Shown one piece after another: positions 16,795-24,990 of a stretch of DNA of 64,000 bases. Position numbers and translations under genes: made by a program. The notes below the pieces were generated by a model. The model saw only the letters and a list, made by a program, of their open reading frames with translations. It did not search any database and was not told the DNA's origin. Every line of letters starts with the position of its first letter. Position 1 is the stretch's first letter. The DNA comes from Kocuria palustris. Its GTDB lineage: Bacteria > Actinomycetota > Actinomycetes > Actinomycetales > Micrococcaceae. The stretch covers positions 33,669-97,668 of the forward strand of contig NZ_VDOR01000010.1 of the NCBI RefSeq assembly GCF_007666205.1, given 5' to 3'.

Positions 16795-18116
16795 GCGGAG
16801 GCTCCTTCGCGAGTGGTGCCGGTGGCGGCGGTGAGGGCCTGGTCGAGGTCCCACAGGATGTCGGCGGCGTCCTCGAGGCCCACCGAGATGCGGATCAGAT
16901 CGGGGCCGACGCCGCCGGAGACGAGCTGCTCGGCGCTGAGCTGCTGATGCGTGGTCGAGGCCGGGTGCAGGACCAGGGTGCGGGCATCGCCGATGTTGGC
17001 CAGGTGCGAGGCCAGCTGCAGCCCCTCGATGAACCGATGGCCGACCTCGCGGGCGTCGAGCTGCGCCGTGGCGCGCACCCCGAAGGCGAAGACGGAGCCC
17101 GGCCCCTGGGGCAGGTACTTCTGCGCGCGCTCGTGATGCGGGTGCCCGGGCAGCCCGGCGTAGTTCACGTAGGAGATCCGGGGATCGGCCTCCAGCCATT
17201 CCGAGACCGCGTGCGCATTGGCCACGTGGGCGTCGATGCGGTGGGGCAGCGTCTCCACGCCCTGCAGCAGGTTCCACGCCGACTGCGGGGACAGCGCCGG
17301 GCCGATGTCGCGCAGCTGCTCCGAGCGCAGCTTGGTCAGGAAGCCGTACTCGCCGAAGTTCCGCCACCAGCTCACGCCGTTGTAGGAGGCCACCGGCTCG
17401 GTCATGGACGGGAAGTTCCCGTTGCCCCAGTCGAAGCGCCCGGACTCGACGACGACGCCGCCCAGCGTGGTGCCGTGCCCGCCCAGGAACTTGGTCGCGG
17501 AGTGGATCACGATGTCCGCGCCGTGCTCGAAGGGCCGGGCCAGGTACGGGGTGTTCAGCGTGGCGTCCACGACCAGCGGGACCCCGGCCTCGTGCGCGAC
17601 CTCGGCCAGGCCCTCCAGGTCGGCGATCTCGCCCGACGGGTTCGCGATCAGCTCGGTGTAGAGCGCCTTGGTCCTCGGGGTGAGCGCGGCTCGGAAGTCG
17701 GCGGGATCGGTGCCGGGCACGAACGCGGTCTCGACGCCGAAGCGGCGCAGGGTGACGTCGAGCTGGGTCACGGTGCCGCCGTAGAGCTGGGAGGAGGCCA
17801 CGATGTGATCGCCGTGCCCGCACAGGGCGGCGAAGGTGATGAACTCGGCGGCCATGCCGGAAGCCGTGGCCACCGCGCCGATGCCGCCCTCCAGGGAGGC
17901 CACGCGCTCCTCGAAGGCCGCGACCGTCGGGTTGCCGATGCGCGAGTAGATGTTCCCGTACTTCTGCAGCGCGAACAGGCTGGCGGCGTCGTCGGCGTCC
18001 TGGAACACGAACGAGCTGGTCTGGTAGATCGGCACGGAGCGGGCCCCGTGCTCGGCATCGGGGGTCCCGCCCGCGTGCAGCGCACGGGTGCGGAAACCGA
18101 ACTGGTGCTCGGCCAT
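16791..18116 (-). CDS. metY: O-acetylhomoserine aminocarboxypropyltransferase (sulfhydrylase)
   Basis: A 441-residue PLP enzyme starting at ATG 18116 after AGGAGGACAC. It is a Cys/Met-metabolism PLP-dependent enzyme (PF01053): HFGF-like start QFGFRTRALHAGG, YSRIGNPTVAAFEERVASL, and the PLP-lysine motif HSATKFLGGHGTTLGG (about residue 220). The length of about 440 and the insertion before the PLP lysine distinguish MetY from the shorter cystathionine gamma-synthases. The reaction is O-acetyl-L-homoserine plus sulfide to L-homocysteine plus acetate, the direct sulfhydrylation route to methionine. Its acetate by-product and the adjacent acetyl-CoA synthetase on the same strand may be related. 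No riboswitch is seen in the 82-base gap upstream. Confidence 0.93.
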   Translation of the reverse strand: MAEHQFGFRTRALHAGGTPDAEHGARSVPIYQTSSFVFQDADDAASLFALQKYGNIYSRIGNPTVAAFEERVASLEGGIGAVATASGMAAEFITFAALCGHGDHIVASSQLYGGTVTQLDVTLRRFGVETAFVPGTDPADFRAALTPRTKALYTELIANPSGEIADLEGLAEVAHEAGVPLVVDATLNTPYLARPFEHGADIVIHSATKFLGGHGTTLGGVVVESGRFDWGNGNFPSMTEPVASYNGVSWWRNFGEYGFLTKLRSEQLRDIGPALSPQSAWNLLQGVETLPHRIDAHVANAHAVSEWLEADPRISYVNYAGLPGHPHHERAQKYLPQGPGSVFAFGVRATAQLDAREVGHRFIEGLQLASHLANIGDARTLVLHPASTTHQQLSAEQLVSGGVGPDLIRISVGLEDAADILWDLDQALTAATGTTREGASA

Positions 18117-18198
18117 GTGTCCTCCTCGTGGGGGCCTCCGGCCCCGGTGGCGGTCGTGCGGAAGTCTGCGGGGCCCGGGCGGGCGCCGCAAGGGCGGG

Positions 18199-20358
18199 TC
18201 AGCGGCGGCGCCGGGCGAAGACCTCTGCGATCGCCTCGAGGGCCTCCTCGTTCTGCAGGGAGGAGCGGTCGCCCAGCGGCCTGTCCTCGTAGAGCTGGCC
18301 GAGCAGGCGGCGGGTGATCTTCCCCGATCGGGTCTTGGGCAGATCCGGCACCGGGACGACCTCCCGGGGCTTGGCGATGGGGCCGATCTCGCGGGCCACG
18401 TGGGCGCGCAGGGCCTCGTGCACCTCGGCCTCGGGCAGCCTCCGGCCCTCCGGGGTCAGCACCACGCAGGCCAGCACGGCGTGGCCGGTGAGCTCGTCGG
18501 CCACCGGGGCGGTCCCGGCCTCGACGACCAGGGGGTGGGTGACCAGGGCCGACTCGATCTCGATGGTCGACAGGCGGTGGCCGGACACGTTGATGACGTC
18601 GTCCGCGCGGCCCAGGATGTGCAGGTCCCCGTCGTCGTCCAGGCGGGCGCCGTCGCCGGCCAGGAACCAGCCCCGCTCGCCGTAGTGGGCCCAGTACGAG
18701 CTCAGGTACCGCTGCGGATCGCCCCACACGGTCCGGGCCATGGACGGCCCGATGGCATCGACGACGACGAGGCCCTGCTCGCCCGCGGGGACGTCGCCGC
18801 CCGCGGCGTCGACGACGCGCGTGGAGACCCCCGGAACCGGGCGCACGGCGCAGCCCGGCTTGGGGGTCGTGCCGGGCGTGCCCTCCGGGAACGTGCCCTC
18901 CGGGGCGAACTGCGGATCGTGCGGGCGCGGGGAGGCCACGCACGAGCCCGTCTCGGACTGCCACCACGTGTCCACGAACGGGACCTCGTCGCGGCCGACG
19001 TGACGGCGCAGCCACCGCCAGGCCTCCGGGTTGATGGACTCGCCGACCGAGCCCAGCAGGCGGATCGAGGAGAGGTTCCAGATCTTGGGCAGCCCGTTGG
19101 GGAACGCGCCCATGAGCGATCGGATCAGGGTCGGGGCGGTGTAGTAGCTCGTCACCCCGTAGCGCTCGATGATCTCGAAGTGGCGCCCGAAGTCCGGGGT
19201 GCTCGGCGTGCCCTCGTAGAGGACCTGGGTCACCCCGTTGACCAGCGGCCCGTAGATCTCGTACGTGTGCGCGGTGACCCAGGCCAGGTCGGCCGTGCAC
19301 CAGTGCACCGCGGAGTCCACCTTGGCGGGGTCGTTGACGGCGGAGAGCTCCTGCGGGCGCAGCGCGCCGTCGTCGTCGGGGGCATCGGGCAGCAGGTCGA
19401 AGAGCAGCGCGTGGGTGTACGCGGACTGCACCAGGTAGCCGCCCATGGTGTGCACGAGGCCCTTGGGCCGGCCGGTGGTCCCGGAGGTGTAGATGATGAA
19501 CAGCGGGGTCTCGGCGTCGAAGGCCTGTGCCTCGTGCACCTCGGAAGCCGTCTCGGTGAGCTCGTGCCACCACAGGTCGCGCCCCGCGGTCCAGGGCACG
19601 TTCATCTGGTCGTTGGAGCGAGCGCCGCGCTTGCCGACGGGCAGGCGGGGGTTGCCCGCGCGCGACGTCCGGCGCACGACGAGCACGTGCTCGATGCTGT
19701 TGTCCCCGGCGCACGCCTCGTCCGCCTGCGCCTTGACGGGCACCGCGGAGCCGCGGCGATTCTGCCCGTCCGCGGTGACCAGGATCCTGGCGCCGGTGTC
19801 CTCGACGCGGAAGCGCAGGGCCTCCGCGGAGAAGCCGCCGAAGACCAGCGAGTGCACGGCGCCGATCCGCGCGCAGGCCAGGGTGATGATGATCGTCTCG
19901 GGGATGACCGGCAGGTAGATCACCACCCGGTCGCCCGGGACCACGCCCAGGCCCTCCAGGGCATTGGCCGCCCGTGCGACCGCCTTCTGCAGGTCGGTGT
20001 ACGTCCACGTCTGGCGGTCCCCGGGCTCGCCCTCGAAGTGCAGGGCCACGTGGGAGCCGCGGCCGGCCTCGACGTGGCGGTCCACGCAGTTGTGCGCGAC
20101 GTTGAGCCTCCCGCCCTCGAACCACGCGATCTCGGGCACCGAGAAGGTGGGGCTCCCGTCGTCGTCGGTGCCGATGCGGCGCGGCTTCTCGAAGCGATGC
20201 GCGGTGTGCCAGGGCTCGGCCCAGTCGAGCCGGGAGGCCTGCTGCTCCCAGAACTGCACGCGAGCCTCGTCCGAGACGCGGGCGGGGTTCGGGGTGGGGC
20301 GCAGGGGATCGGAGTAGGAGCCGCCCGTGCTCGGGGCGGACGAGGGCGCAGGACTCAT
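18199..20358 (-). CDS. acs: Acetyl-CoA synthetase-family acyl-CoA ligase (AMP-forming)
   Basis: A 719-residue adenylate-forming enzyme from ATG 20358, with GGAG 8 bases upstream. Motifs: IIYTSGTTGRPKGLVH (A3), VDTWWQSETG (A5), FLAGDGARLDDDGDLHILG (A7), DDVINVSGHRLSTIEIES (A8) and TRSGKITRRLL (A10, the lysine acetylated in Acs enzymes). It activates acetate, or a similar short acid, to acyl-AMP then acyl-CoA. It is about 60 residues longer than typical Acs, mainly through an insertion between FDLLPDAPDDD and KVDSAVHWCTADL and a Ser/Gly/Arg-rich stretch near residues 225-250. Several usually invariant positions differ (DLAWVTAH where DVGWVTGH is usual; WWQSETGS where WWQTETGG is usual), so propionate or another acid is possible. 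Confidence 0.88.
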   Translation of the reverse strand: MSPAPSSAPSTGGSYSDPLRPTPNPARVSDEARVQFWEQQASRLDWAEPWHTAHRFEKPRRIGTDDDGSPTFSVPEIAWFEGGRLNVAHNCVDRHVEAGRGSHVALHFEGEPGDRQTWTYTDLQKAVARAANALEGLGVVPGDRVVIYLPVIPETIIITLACARIGAVHSLVFGGFSAEALRFRVEDTGARILVTADGQNRRGSAVPVKAQADEACAGDNSIEHVLVVRRTSRAGNPRLPVGKRGARSNDQMNVPWTAGRDLWWHELTETASEVHEAQAFDAETPLFIIYTSGTTGRPKGLVHTMGGYLVQSAYTHALLFDLLPDAPDDDGALRPQELSAVNDPAKVDSAVHWCTADLAWVTAHTYEIYGPLVNGVTQVLYEGTPSTPDFGRHFEIIERYGVTSYYTAPTLIRSLMGAFPNGLPKIWNLSSIRLLGSVGESINPEAWRWLRRHVGRDEVPFVDTWWQSETGSCVASPRPHDPQFAPEGTFPEGTPGTTPKPGCAVRPVPGVSTRVVDAAGGDVPAGEQGLVVVDAIGPSMARTVWGDPQRYLSSYWAHYGERGWFLAGDGARLDDDGDLHILGRADDVINVSGHRLSTIEIESALVTHPLVVEAGTAPVADELTGHAVLACVVLTPEGRRLPEAEVHEALRAHVAREIGPIAKPREVVPVPDLPKTRSGKITRRLLGQLYEDRPLGDRSSLQNEEALEAIAEVFARRRR

Positions 20359-20537
20359 CACATCACTCCATCGGTCCTGGCATTAGCACCGTGTGCCGCG
20401 TAATGGACGGCACGGGTTGCTGCGGCGTCGACGAGCCAGGTCTCTCGGCCGCTCCGGATGGGAACCGGGGTCAGTCAAAGCCCTGCGCGCCCCGATCGGC
20501 AAATCGGGCGTCGTCCGGGGCAGCGGACGGCCCGGCT

Positions 20538-20567
20538 TTCCGACCAGGGCACTCATGCGCTTAGGAT
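20538..20567 (+). promoter_or_regulatory. Promoter of the riboswitch-monooxygenase transcript
   Basis: -10 TAGGAT at 20562-20567 with a weak -35 TTCCGA at 20538-20543. The predicted start, about 7-10 bases after the -10, falls at the first base-paired element of the aptamer (20578), supporting both calls. Confidence 0.55.
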
Positions 20568-20574
20568 GACGCCC

Positions 20575-20690
20575 ACACGATCAAGAGTTCCGGCCCACAG
20601 CCCTGGCTGGCCGGACGGCAACCCTCTCCCGTAGCGGGGTGCCCCAGGTGAGGATCGGGCCGCGCGCTAGACCGCGCGCGGCAAGTACGG
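20575..20690 (+). ncRNA. SAM-IV-type S-adenosylmethionine riboswitch
   Basis: The conserved core GGCAACCCTC (20617-20626) and GGGGTGCCCCAGGTGA (20636-20651) match the actinobacterial SAM-IV (or SAM-I/IV variant) aptamer. P1 pairs CGATC (20578-20582) with GATCG (20653-20657). P2 pairs TCCGGCC with GGCCGGA around the inner stem CAGCC/GGCTG. A further hairpin follows (20659-20666 with 20675-20682), where SAM-IV carries its P5. SAM binding represses sulfur genes in this class; the only gene downstream on this strand is the flavin monooxygenase at 20776. Confidence 0.85.
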
Positions 20691-20704
20691 CGCCCTCACG
20701 CGCT

Positions 20705-20767
20705 GGACCCGCAGGTATGACCACTGCACGGTGGCGCACGGGGCGCGGGTCCACCCGACCCAGGAGG
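20705..20767 (+). promoter_or_regulatory. Putative expression platform and ribosome binding site
   Basis: GGACCCGC (20705-20712) can pair with GCGGGTCC (20745-20752). Alternatively GGGTC (20747-20751) can pair with GACCC (20757-20761), which abuts the AGGAGG ribosome binding site (20762-20767). The mutually exclusive pairings suggest translational control. The fold is inferred by eye. Confidence 0.45.
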
Positions 20768-20775
20768 ACATCTCC

Positions 20776-22197
20776 ATGACCAAGCGGATCTCGCTCAACG
20801 CGTTCGACATGACCTGCGTGGACCACCAGAGCTTCGGCCTCTGGCGGCACCCGCGCTCGCGGGCCACGGAGTACAACACGATCGAGTACTGGACCGACCT
20901 GGCCCGGACCCTGGAGCGGGGCCGGTTCGACGCCCTGTTCCTGGCCGACGTCGTCGGCATCTACGACATCTACCGCAACTCCGCGGCCCCCGCGATCGCC
21001 GACGGCGCCCAGGTCCCGGTCAACGACCCGTTCCTGCAGATCTCCGCCATGGCCGCGGTGACCGAGCGCCTCGGCTTCGGCGTGACCAGCGCCGTCACCT
21101 ACGAGCAGCCGTACACGCTGGCCCGGAGGTTCGCCACGCTCGATCACCTCACCCGCGGCCGCGTGGGCTTCAACGTGGTGACCTCCTACCTGCCCTCGGC
21201 GGCCGAGAACCAGGGCCTGCCCACCCAGATCGAGCACGACGAGCGCTACGAGATCGCCGACGAGTTCCTCGACGTCTGCTACAAGCTGTGGGAGGGCTCG
21301 TGGGAGGACGGCGCCGTCGTCAAGGACCGCGAGCGCGGCCTCTACGCCGACCCGGCCAAGGTGCACCCGATCCAGCACCGGGGCAAGCACTTCTCGGTGC
21401 CCGGCGCCGCGCTCACCGAGCCGAGCCCGCAGCGCACGCCGCTGATCTTCCAGGCGGGTGCCTCCTCCCGGGGCCAGGCCTTCGCCGGCAAGCACGCCGA
21501 GGCCGTGTTCATCGGAGCGCTGCGCCCGGATCTCACCCGACACATGACCGATCGCATCCGCGACAACGCCGAGGCGCAGGGGCGCGACCGCGACGACGTG
21601 AAGATCTACGCGATGCTCTCCGTCGTGGTCGACGAGACCGACGAGAAGGCCCGGGCCAAGCACCGCGAGTACCAGGAGTACGCGAACCTCGAGGCCTCGC
21701 AGGCCATCATCGGCGGCTGGTCCGGACTGGACCTGTCGACGTTCCAGGAGGACGAGGTCCTGAACTACGTCAAGACCGAGGCCATCCAGTCCTTCCTGAC
21801 CCCGTTCACGATGCAGGACGGCGCCAAGCAGTGGACCCGCGAGGACATCGCCCGGCACTGCGCGCTCGGCGGGATGGGTGATGTGGTCGTCGGCTCCCCG
21901 CAGACCGTGGCGGATCAGCTCGAGACCTGGATCGACGACGGCGGCCTGGACGGCATCAACCTGGCCTACCACGTGTCTCCGGGGTCGTTCGAGGACTTCG
22001 TGGAGCTGGTGGTGCCCGAGCTGCAGAAGCGCGGGCGGTACCGCACGGACTACGACGGGCCGACCCTGCGCGAGAACGTCTACGGCGCCGGGCAGTCCAG
22101 GGTGCTCGACACCCATCCGGCGGCAAGGTACCGCGGGGCCTATGCGGGCCGGGCCTCGACGGCGGACACCCCCTCGCGGGACCTGACGGAGGTCTGA
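20776..22197 (+). CDS. NtaA/SnaA/DszA-family flavin-dependent monooxygenase
   Basis: A 473-residue luciferase-like protein from ATG 20776, 8 bases after AGGAGG. The fold and motifs follow the nitrilotriacetate/sulfone monooxygenase group: LARTLERGRFDALFLAD, FATLDHLTRGRVGFNVVTS, HDERYEIADEFLDVCYKLW, DPAKVHPIQHRGKHFSVPG, FQAGASSRGQAFAGKHAEA and the end SPGSFEDFVELVVPELQKRG. Such enzymes use FMNH2 and O2 with a separate flavin reductase, none of which is encoded next to it. Many members cleave C-S or C-N bonds. The SAM riboswitch in its leader argues for release of sulfur from an organosulfur compound when methionine is short. It is a single-gene transcript ending at a hairpin convergent with the transporter gene. 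Its substrate is unknown. Confidence 0.92.
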   Translation: MTKRISLNAFDMTCVDHQSFGLWRHPRSRATEYNTIEYWTDLARTLERGRFDALFLADVVGIYDIYRNSAAPAIADGAQVPVNDPFLQISAMAAVTERLGFGVTSAVTYEQPYTLARRFATLDHLTRGRVGFNVVTSYLPSAAENQGLPTQIEHDERYEIADEFLDVCYKLWEGSWEDGAVVKDRERGLYADPAKVHPIQHRGKHFSVPGAALTEPSPQRTPLIFQAGASSRGQAFAGKHAEAVFIGALRPDLTRHMTDRIRDNAEAQGRDRDDVKIYAMLSVVVDETDEKARAKHREYQEYANLEASQAIIGGWSGLDLSTFQEDEVLNYVKTEAIQSFLTPFTMQDGAKQWTREDIARHCALGGMGDVVVGSPQTVADQLETWIDDGGLDGINLAYHVSPGSFEDFVELVVPELQKRGRYRTDYDGPTLRENVYGAGQSRVLDTHPAARYRGAYAGRASTADTPSRDLTEV

Positions 22198-22202
22198 CCC
22201 GG

Positions 22203-22237
22203 CCGCGACGGGCGAGGGCTCACCCCGCCCGTCGCGG
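22203..22237. terminator. Bidirectional terminator overlapping the transporter's 3' end
   Basis: A 12-bp perfect stem (22203-22214 with 22226-22237) between the convergent monooxygenase and transporter genes; its right arm lies inside the last codons of the transporter. Confidence 0.65.
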
Positions 22238-23530
22238 CAGCGGGCCGAAGCGGTCGGTGTCCGGACCCAGCAGCCCGCCGATCGCCACCAGCAGACCGGC
22301 CAGCACGAGGAGCGCGGCCACGGCCCCGTGACGGCCCAGGGCCTCCTGCAGGGGCGGCAGGTAGTACGGGTAGAGGGCCGGGAGCACGATCGAGAGGCTG
22401 TAGGCGGCGCCGTAGCCGGTCGAGCGCACGCCGTCGGCGAAGCGCTCCGTCAGGTACGCGCCCACCGGCCCGTAGCAGGTCACCGTGGCCACCTGCAGGG
22501 CCGCGGCGAGCATCAGCACGGGGCCGGTGCCCTGCACCGCGAAGACCGCCAGGAAGATCAGCGGCGAGACGACGGCGGCGGCCAGGCCGAAGGCCACGAA
22601 GAACCGGCGCCGCCCCGTGAACGTGGACAGATGCCCTGCTGCGGCCATCGCGACCGCAGAGACCGCCGTGGCGCACATCATCACCAGCGACACGTGCGCC
22701 GCATCGATCTGCCCGGAGGCCCCGAGCTCGGCGGTGAACGTGGTCACCGCCATGTAGGTGAACAGCCACAGCCCGCTCATCAGCACGAAGACCTGCCACA
22801 GCCGCCGGCCGCTGCTCGCGAGCTCGGCCACGGGGCGGGCGGCCGAGGCCGCCGGCTGCCGCCCGGGGGCGTCCGCGATGCGCAGCCGGTAGTAGGCCAG
22901 CATCCCGGCGGCCATCGCGGCGCCGATGAGGAAGGGGATGCGCCATCCCCAGGCGGCGTAGTCCTCGGGGCCCAGCCCCTGGATGAGCGCGAAGGTCAGC
23001 GCGGCGATCGTGGCGTTGGCGCAGGGGGACATGGCCATGATGAAGCCGCTGACCCGGCCGCGTGAGCCCGGGCGGGCCCACTCCATCGCCAGGGGCACGG
23101 CGGAGGTGTACTCCCCGCCCAGGAACACGCCGCCCAGGAAGCGCAGGATCAGCACCGCCCAGAACGTGGCCGCCCCCAGGACGTGGTGGCCGGGGACCAG
23201 GGCGATCAGCAGGGTGGTGAGGCTGATCCCGGCCAGCGCGATCTGGGTCACGACGGTGCGGCCCACCCGATCCGCGATCGGCCCGAAGACCAGCGAGCCC
23301 AGGGGCCGCCCGATCAGTGTGGCCACGAAGATCAGGCTCGCCCGGAACACGGCGTCCTGCTCGCCGAACAGCTGCGCGGCGGCCGGGCCCAGCGCCATCA
23401 CCGGGAGGAAGATGTCGAACTGATCGACGAAGTTGCCCATGATCCCGCCGCGGATCGCGTGACGGGTGCGCTCAGGGGGACGGGGATCCCCCGTGTCCGT
23501 GGTCGGGGCGTGCGCGGATGATGCCGTCAT
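22220..23530 (-). CDS. MFS transporter of the metabolite:H+ symporter (MHS) type, TPP-riboswitch controlled
   Basis: A 436-residue, 12-helix major facilitator. MHS features: GGIMGNFVDQFDIFLPVMA at the first helix, the loop-2 motif LGSLVFGPIADRVGRTVV with its conserved Asp/Arg pattern, and LRFLGGVFLGGEYTSAVPL in helix 4-5, the family signature. Generic homology would suggest a dicarboxylate or osmolyte carrier. The leader however holds a clear TPP riboswitch, so thiamine, a precursor such as HMP, or a degradation product is the likely substrate (inference). ATG 23530 has GAAGGA 9 bases upstream, inside the 3' strand of the riboswitch. No other thiamine gene is visible in the window. Confidence 0.9.
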   Translation of the reverse strand: MTASSAHAPTTDTGDPRPPERTRHAIRGGIMGNFVDQFDIFLPVMALGPAAAQLFGEQDAVFRASLIFVATLIGRPLGSLVFGPIADRVGRTVVTQIALAGISLTTLLIALVPGHHVLGAATFWAVLILRFLGGVFLGGEYTSAVPLAMEWARPGSRGRVSGFIMAMSPCANATIAALTFALIQGLGPEDYAAWGWRIPFLIGAAMAAGMLAYYRLRIADAPGRQPAASAARPVAELASSGRRLWQVFVLMSGLWLFTYMAVTTFTAELGASGQIDAAHVSLVMMCATAVSAVAMAAAGHLSTFTGRRRFFVAFGLAAAVVSPLIFLAVFAVQGTGPVLMLAAALQVATVTCYGPVGAYLTERFADGVRSTGYGAAYSLSIVLPALYPYYLPPLQEALGRHGAVAALLVLAGLLVAIGGLLGPDTDRFGPLPRRAG

Positions 23531-23535
23531 GCGAT

Positions 23536-23625
23536 CACTTCCTTCGCCGGTGCTGACCGGAGCAGGTTCGACGGTCGAAGCCGCGTCAGCTTCCTCTCAG
23601 CCCGTGCGCCGGGCTCCCGTGGGGT
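23536..23625 (-). ncRNA. TPP (thiamine pyrophosphate) riboswitch, THI element
   Basis: On the minus strand the conserved pyrimidine-sensor core CTGAGAGG (23593-23600) and the pyrophosphate-sensor GACCGTCGAACCTG (23563-23576) are intact, followed by CTCCGGTCAGCACCGGCGAAGGA. A GC-rich stem (GAAGCTGACGCGGCTTC-like, P3) lies between. The aptamer's end carries the transporter's ribosome binding site, so ligand binding would directly hide it. Confidence 0.92.
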
Positions 23626-23755
23626 CGTCGTCCAGTCTGCTCCGCCGCCCGGGATCGGCCAACTCCGTGACAACCGCGACGACCCGCCGACGTCGACGTC
23701 CGGCCCGGTCGGAGGCGGATTCGCGGTGCCGGTGATCCGCGGGCACAGTGGGCTC

Positions 23756-24964
23756 ATGCAGAACCACCGCGACGGCCCGGCCCGGTCCCCCGAGACGACC
23801 CGCGCGGGGGCGGCCGGCGCACAGGCGCCCTGCGCGGATCGGGTCGGCGCAGGGGCGTCGTCCCGGCTGCTCGGCATCGATCTGGCCCGGGCCGTCGCCC
23901 TGCTGGGGATGATGGCGACCCACACCCTGTCCCTCGTCGACCCGGCGGGGAACCCCATGCCCGTCGCGCTCATCGCGGGGAAGGCCGCGGCCCTGTTCGC
24001 GGTGCTCGCGGGGTTCTCCGTCGAGCTGTCCACGCGCCGGTACGACCGGTGGCGCGACGCCGCCGCGGCCCTGGCGGTGCGCGGGGCGCTGATCGCGCTC
24101 ATCGGCCTGGTGCTGAGCTGGCTGTCGACCTCGATCGCGGTGGTGCTCGTCCAGTACGGCGTGCTGTTCCTGCTCGCACCGCTGGTCCTGCGCCTGCCCA
24201 CCCGGTGGCTGGCCGTTCTCACGGCCGTCTGGCTCGCGGCCTCGCCGGTGGTCTCGCATCTGCTGCGCGACGCCTGGGCCCTGCCGCGGGCCGCCGTCTC
24301 CCCGGACATCACGCATCTGGCCGATCCCGGCTATCTGGCGGTCTCGGTCCTGCTCACGGGCTACTACCCCGTGCTGCAGTGGATGGGCTACCTGCTCGTG
24401 GGCCTGCTCATCGCGCGGCTCGACTGGCGCAGCGGGAGGACCGCCGTCCGCGCCGTCATCGCCGGCGCGCTCGCGGCGGGGCTGGCCTGGGCGTCGTCGC
24501 AGATCCTGCTGGCCCAGGGCGGGGCGGAGGCGATCGAGCGCGCGGCCGCCGGGCGCGGGCTGCTGGAATGGGGATCGCCGCACCTGGCCAGGCACATCAG
24601 CAGCCACGGGACCACGCCCACCGACACGTGGTGGTGGCTGGCCACGGCCGGTCCGCACTCGTCGACGACCTTCGACCTCGTCCACACCGCCGGCATCGCG
24701 GTCGCGGCCATCGCCGTGTGCGTGCTGATCTGCCGGGCGCTGGGGGACGACGTCCGCATCCTGATGCCGCTGCTGGCGGCCGGGTCCATGCCGCTGACCA
24801 TGTACGCGCTGCACGTGATCATGTCCGGCTTCATGGCCCTGTACCTGCTGCAGGTCATCGTGCTGCTCGCACTGGCGACGGTCTGGCGCGCGGGCGGCGA
24901 CGGCCCCGGCCCGCTCGAGAGCCTGGTCTCCGGAGCCGTGCGGGCCGTCGTCCCGCGGCGCTGA
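23756..24964 (+). CDS. HGSNAT/DUF1624-like polytopic membrane protein
   Basis: A 402-residue protein from ATG 23756 (an upstream GTG at 23726 is possible). After 35 variable residues, LLGIDLARAVALLGMMATHT matches the first helix of heparan-alpha-glucosaminide N-acetyltransferase-like and DUF418-type proteins, where RAxALLGMxxxH is the signature. About ten helices follow, with LAGFSVELSTRRYDRWR and LTMYALHVIMSGFM in the second half. Relatives transfer acyl groups across membranes or are uncharacterised. It is divergent from the TPP-riboswitch transporter and shares its 130-base promoter region; no functional link is evident. The ribosome binding site is weak, so the exact start is unsure. Confidence 0.82.
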   Translation: MQNHRDGPARSPETTRAGAAGAQAPCADRVGAGASSRLLGIDLARAVALLGMMATHTLSLVDPAGNPMPVALIAGKAAALFAVLAGFSVELSTRRYDRWRDAAAALAVRGALIALIGLVLSWLSTSIAVVLVQYGVLFLLAPLVLRLPTRWLAVLTAVWLAASPVVSHLLRDAWALPRAAVSPDITHLADPGYLAVSVLLTGYYPVLQWMGYLLVGLLIARLDWRSGRTAVRAVIAGALAAGLAWASSQILLAQGGAEAIERAAAGRGLLEWGSPHLARHISSHGTTPTDTWWWLATAGPHSSTTFDLVHTAGIAVAAIAVCVLICRALGDDVRILMPLLAAGSMPLTMYALHVIMSGFMALYLLQVIVLLALATVWRAGGDGPGPLESLVSGAVRAVVPRR

Positions 24965-24990
24965 GCGGGCCGCGGGCCGGCGCCACCCGC

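Larger units (their letters stand above)
20359..20775 (+). other. Gene-free 417 bases holding the acs start region and a SAM riboswitch leader
   Basis: The left third is the 5' region of acs (minus strand). A short hairpin (CCCGAT...ATCGGG, 20491-20508) stands in the middle. The right half is the promoter, aptamer and expression platform of the monooxygenase gene, listed separately. No coding frame is convincing. Confidence 0.7.

Noticed and set aside
18117..18198. Riboswitch before metY
   Set aside because: The 82-base gap has only a small GC hairpin and AGGAGG; no SAM or cobalamin aptamer core.
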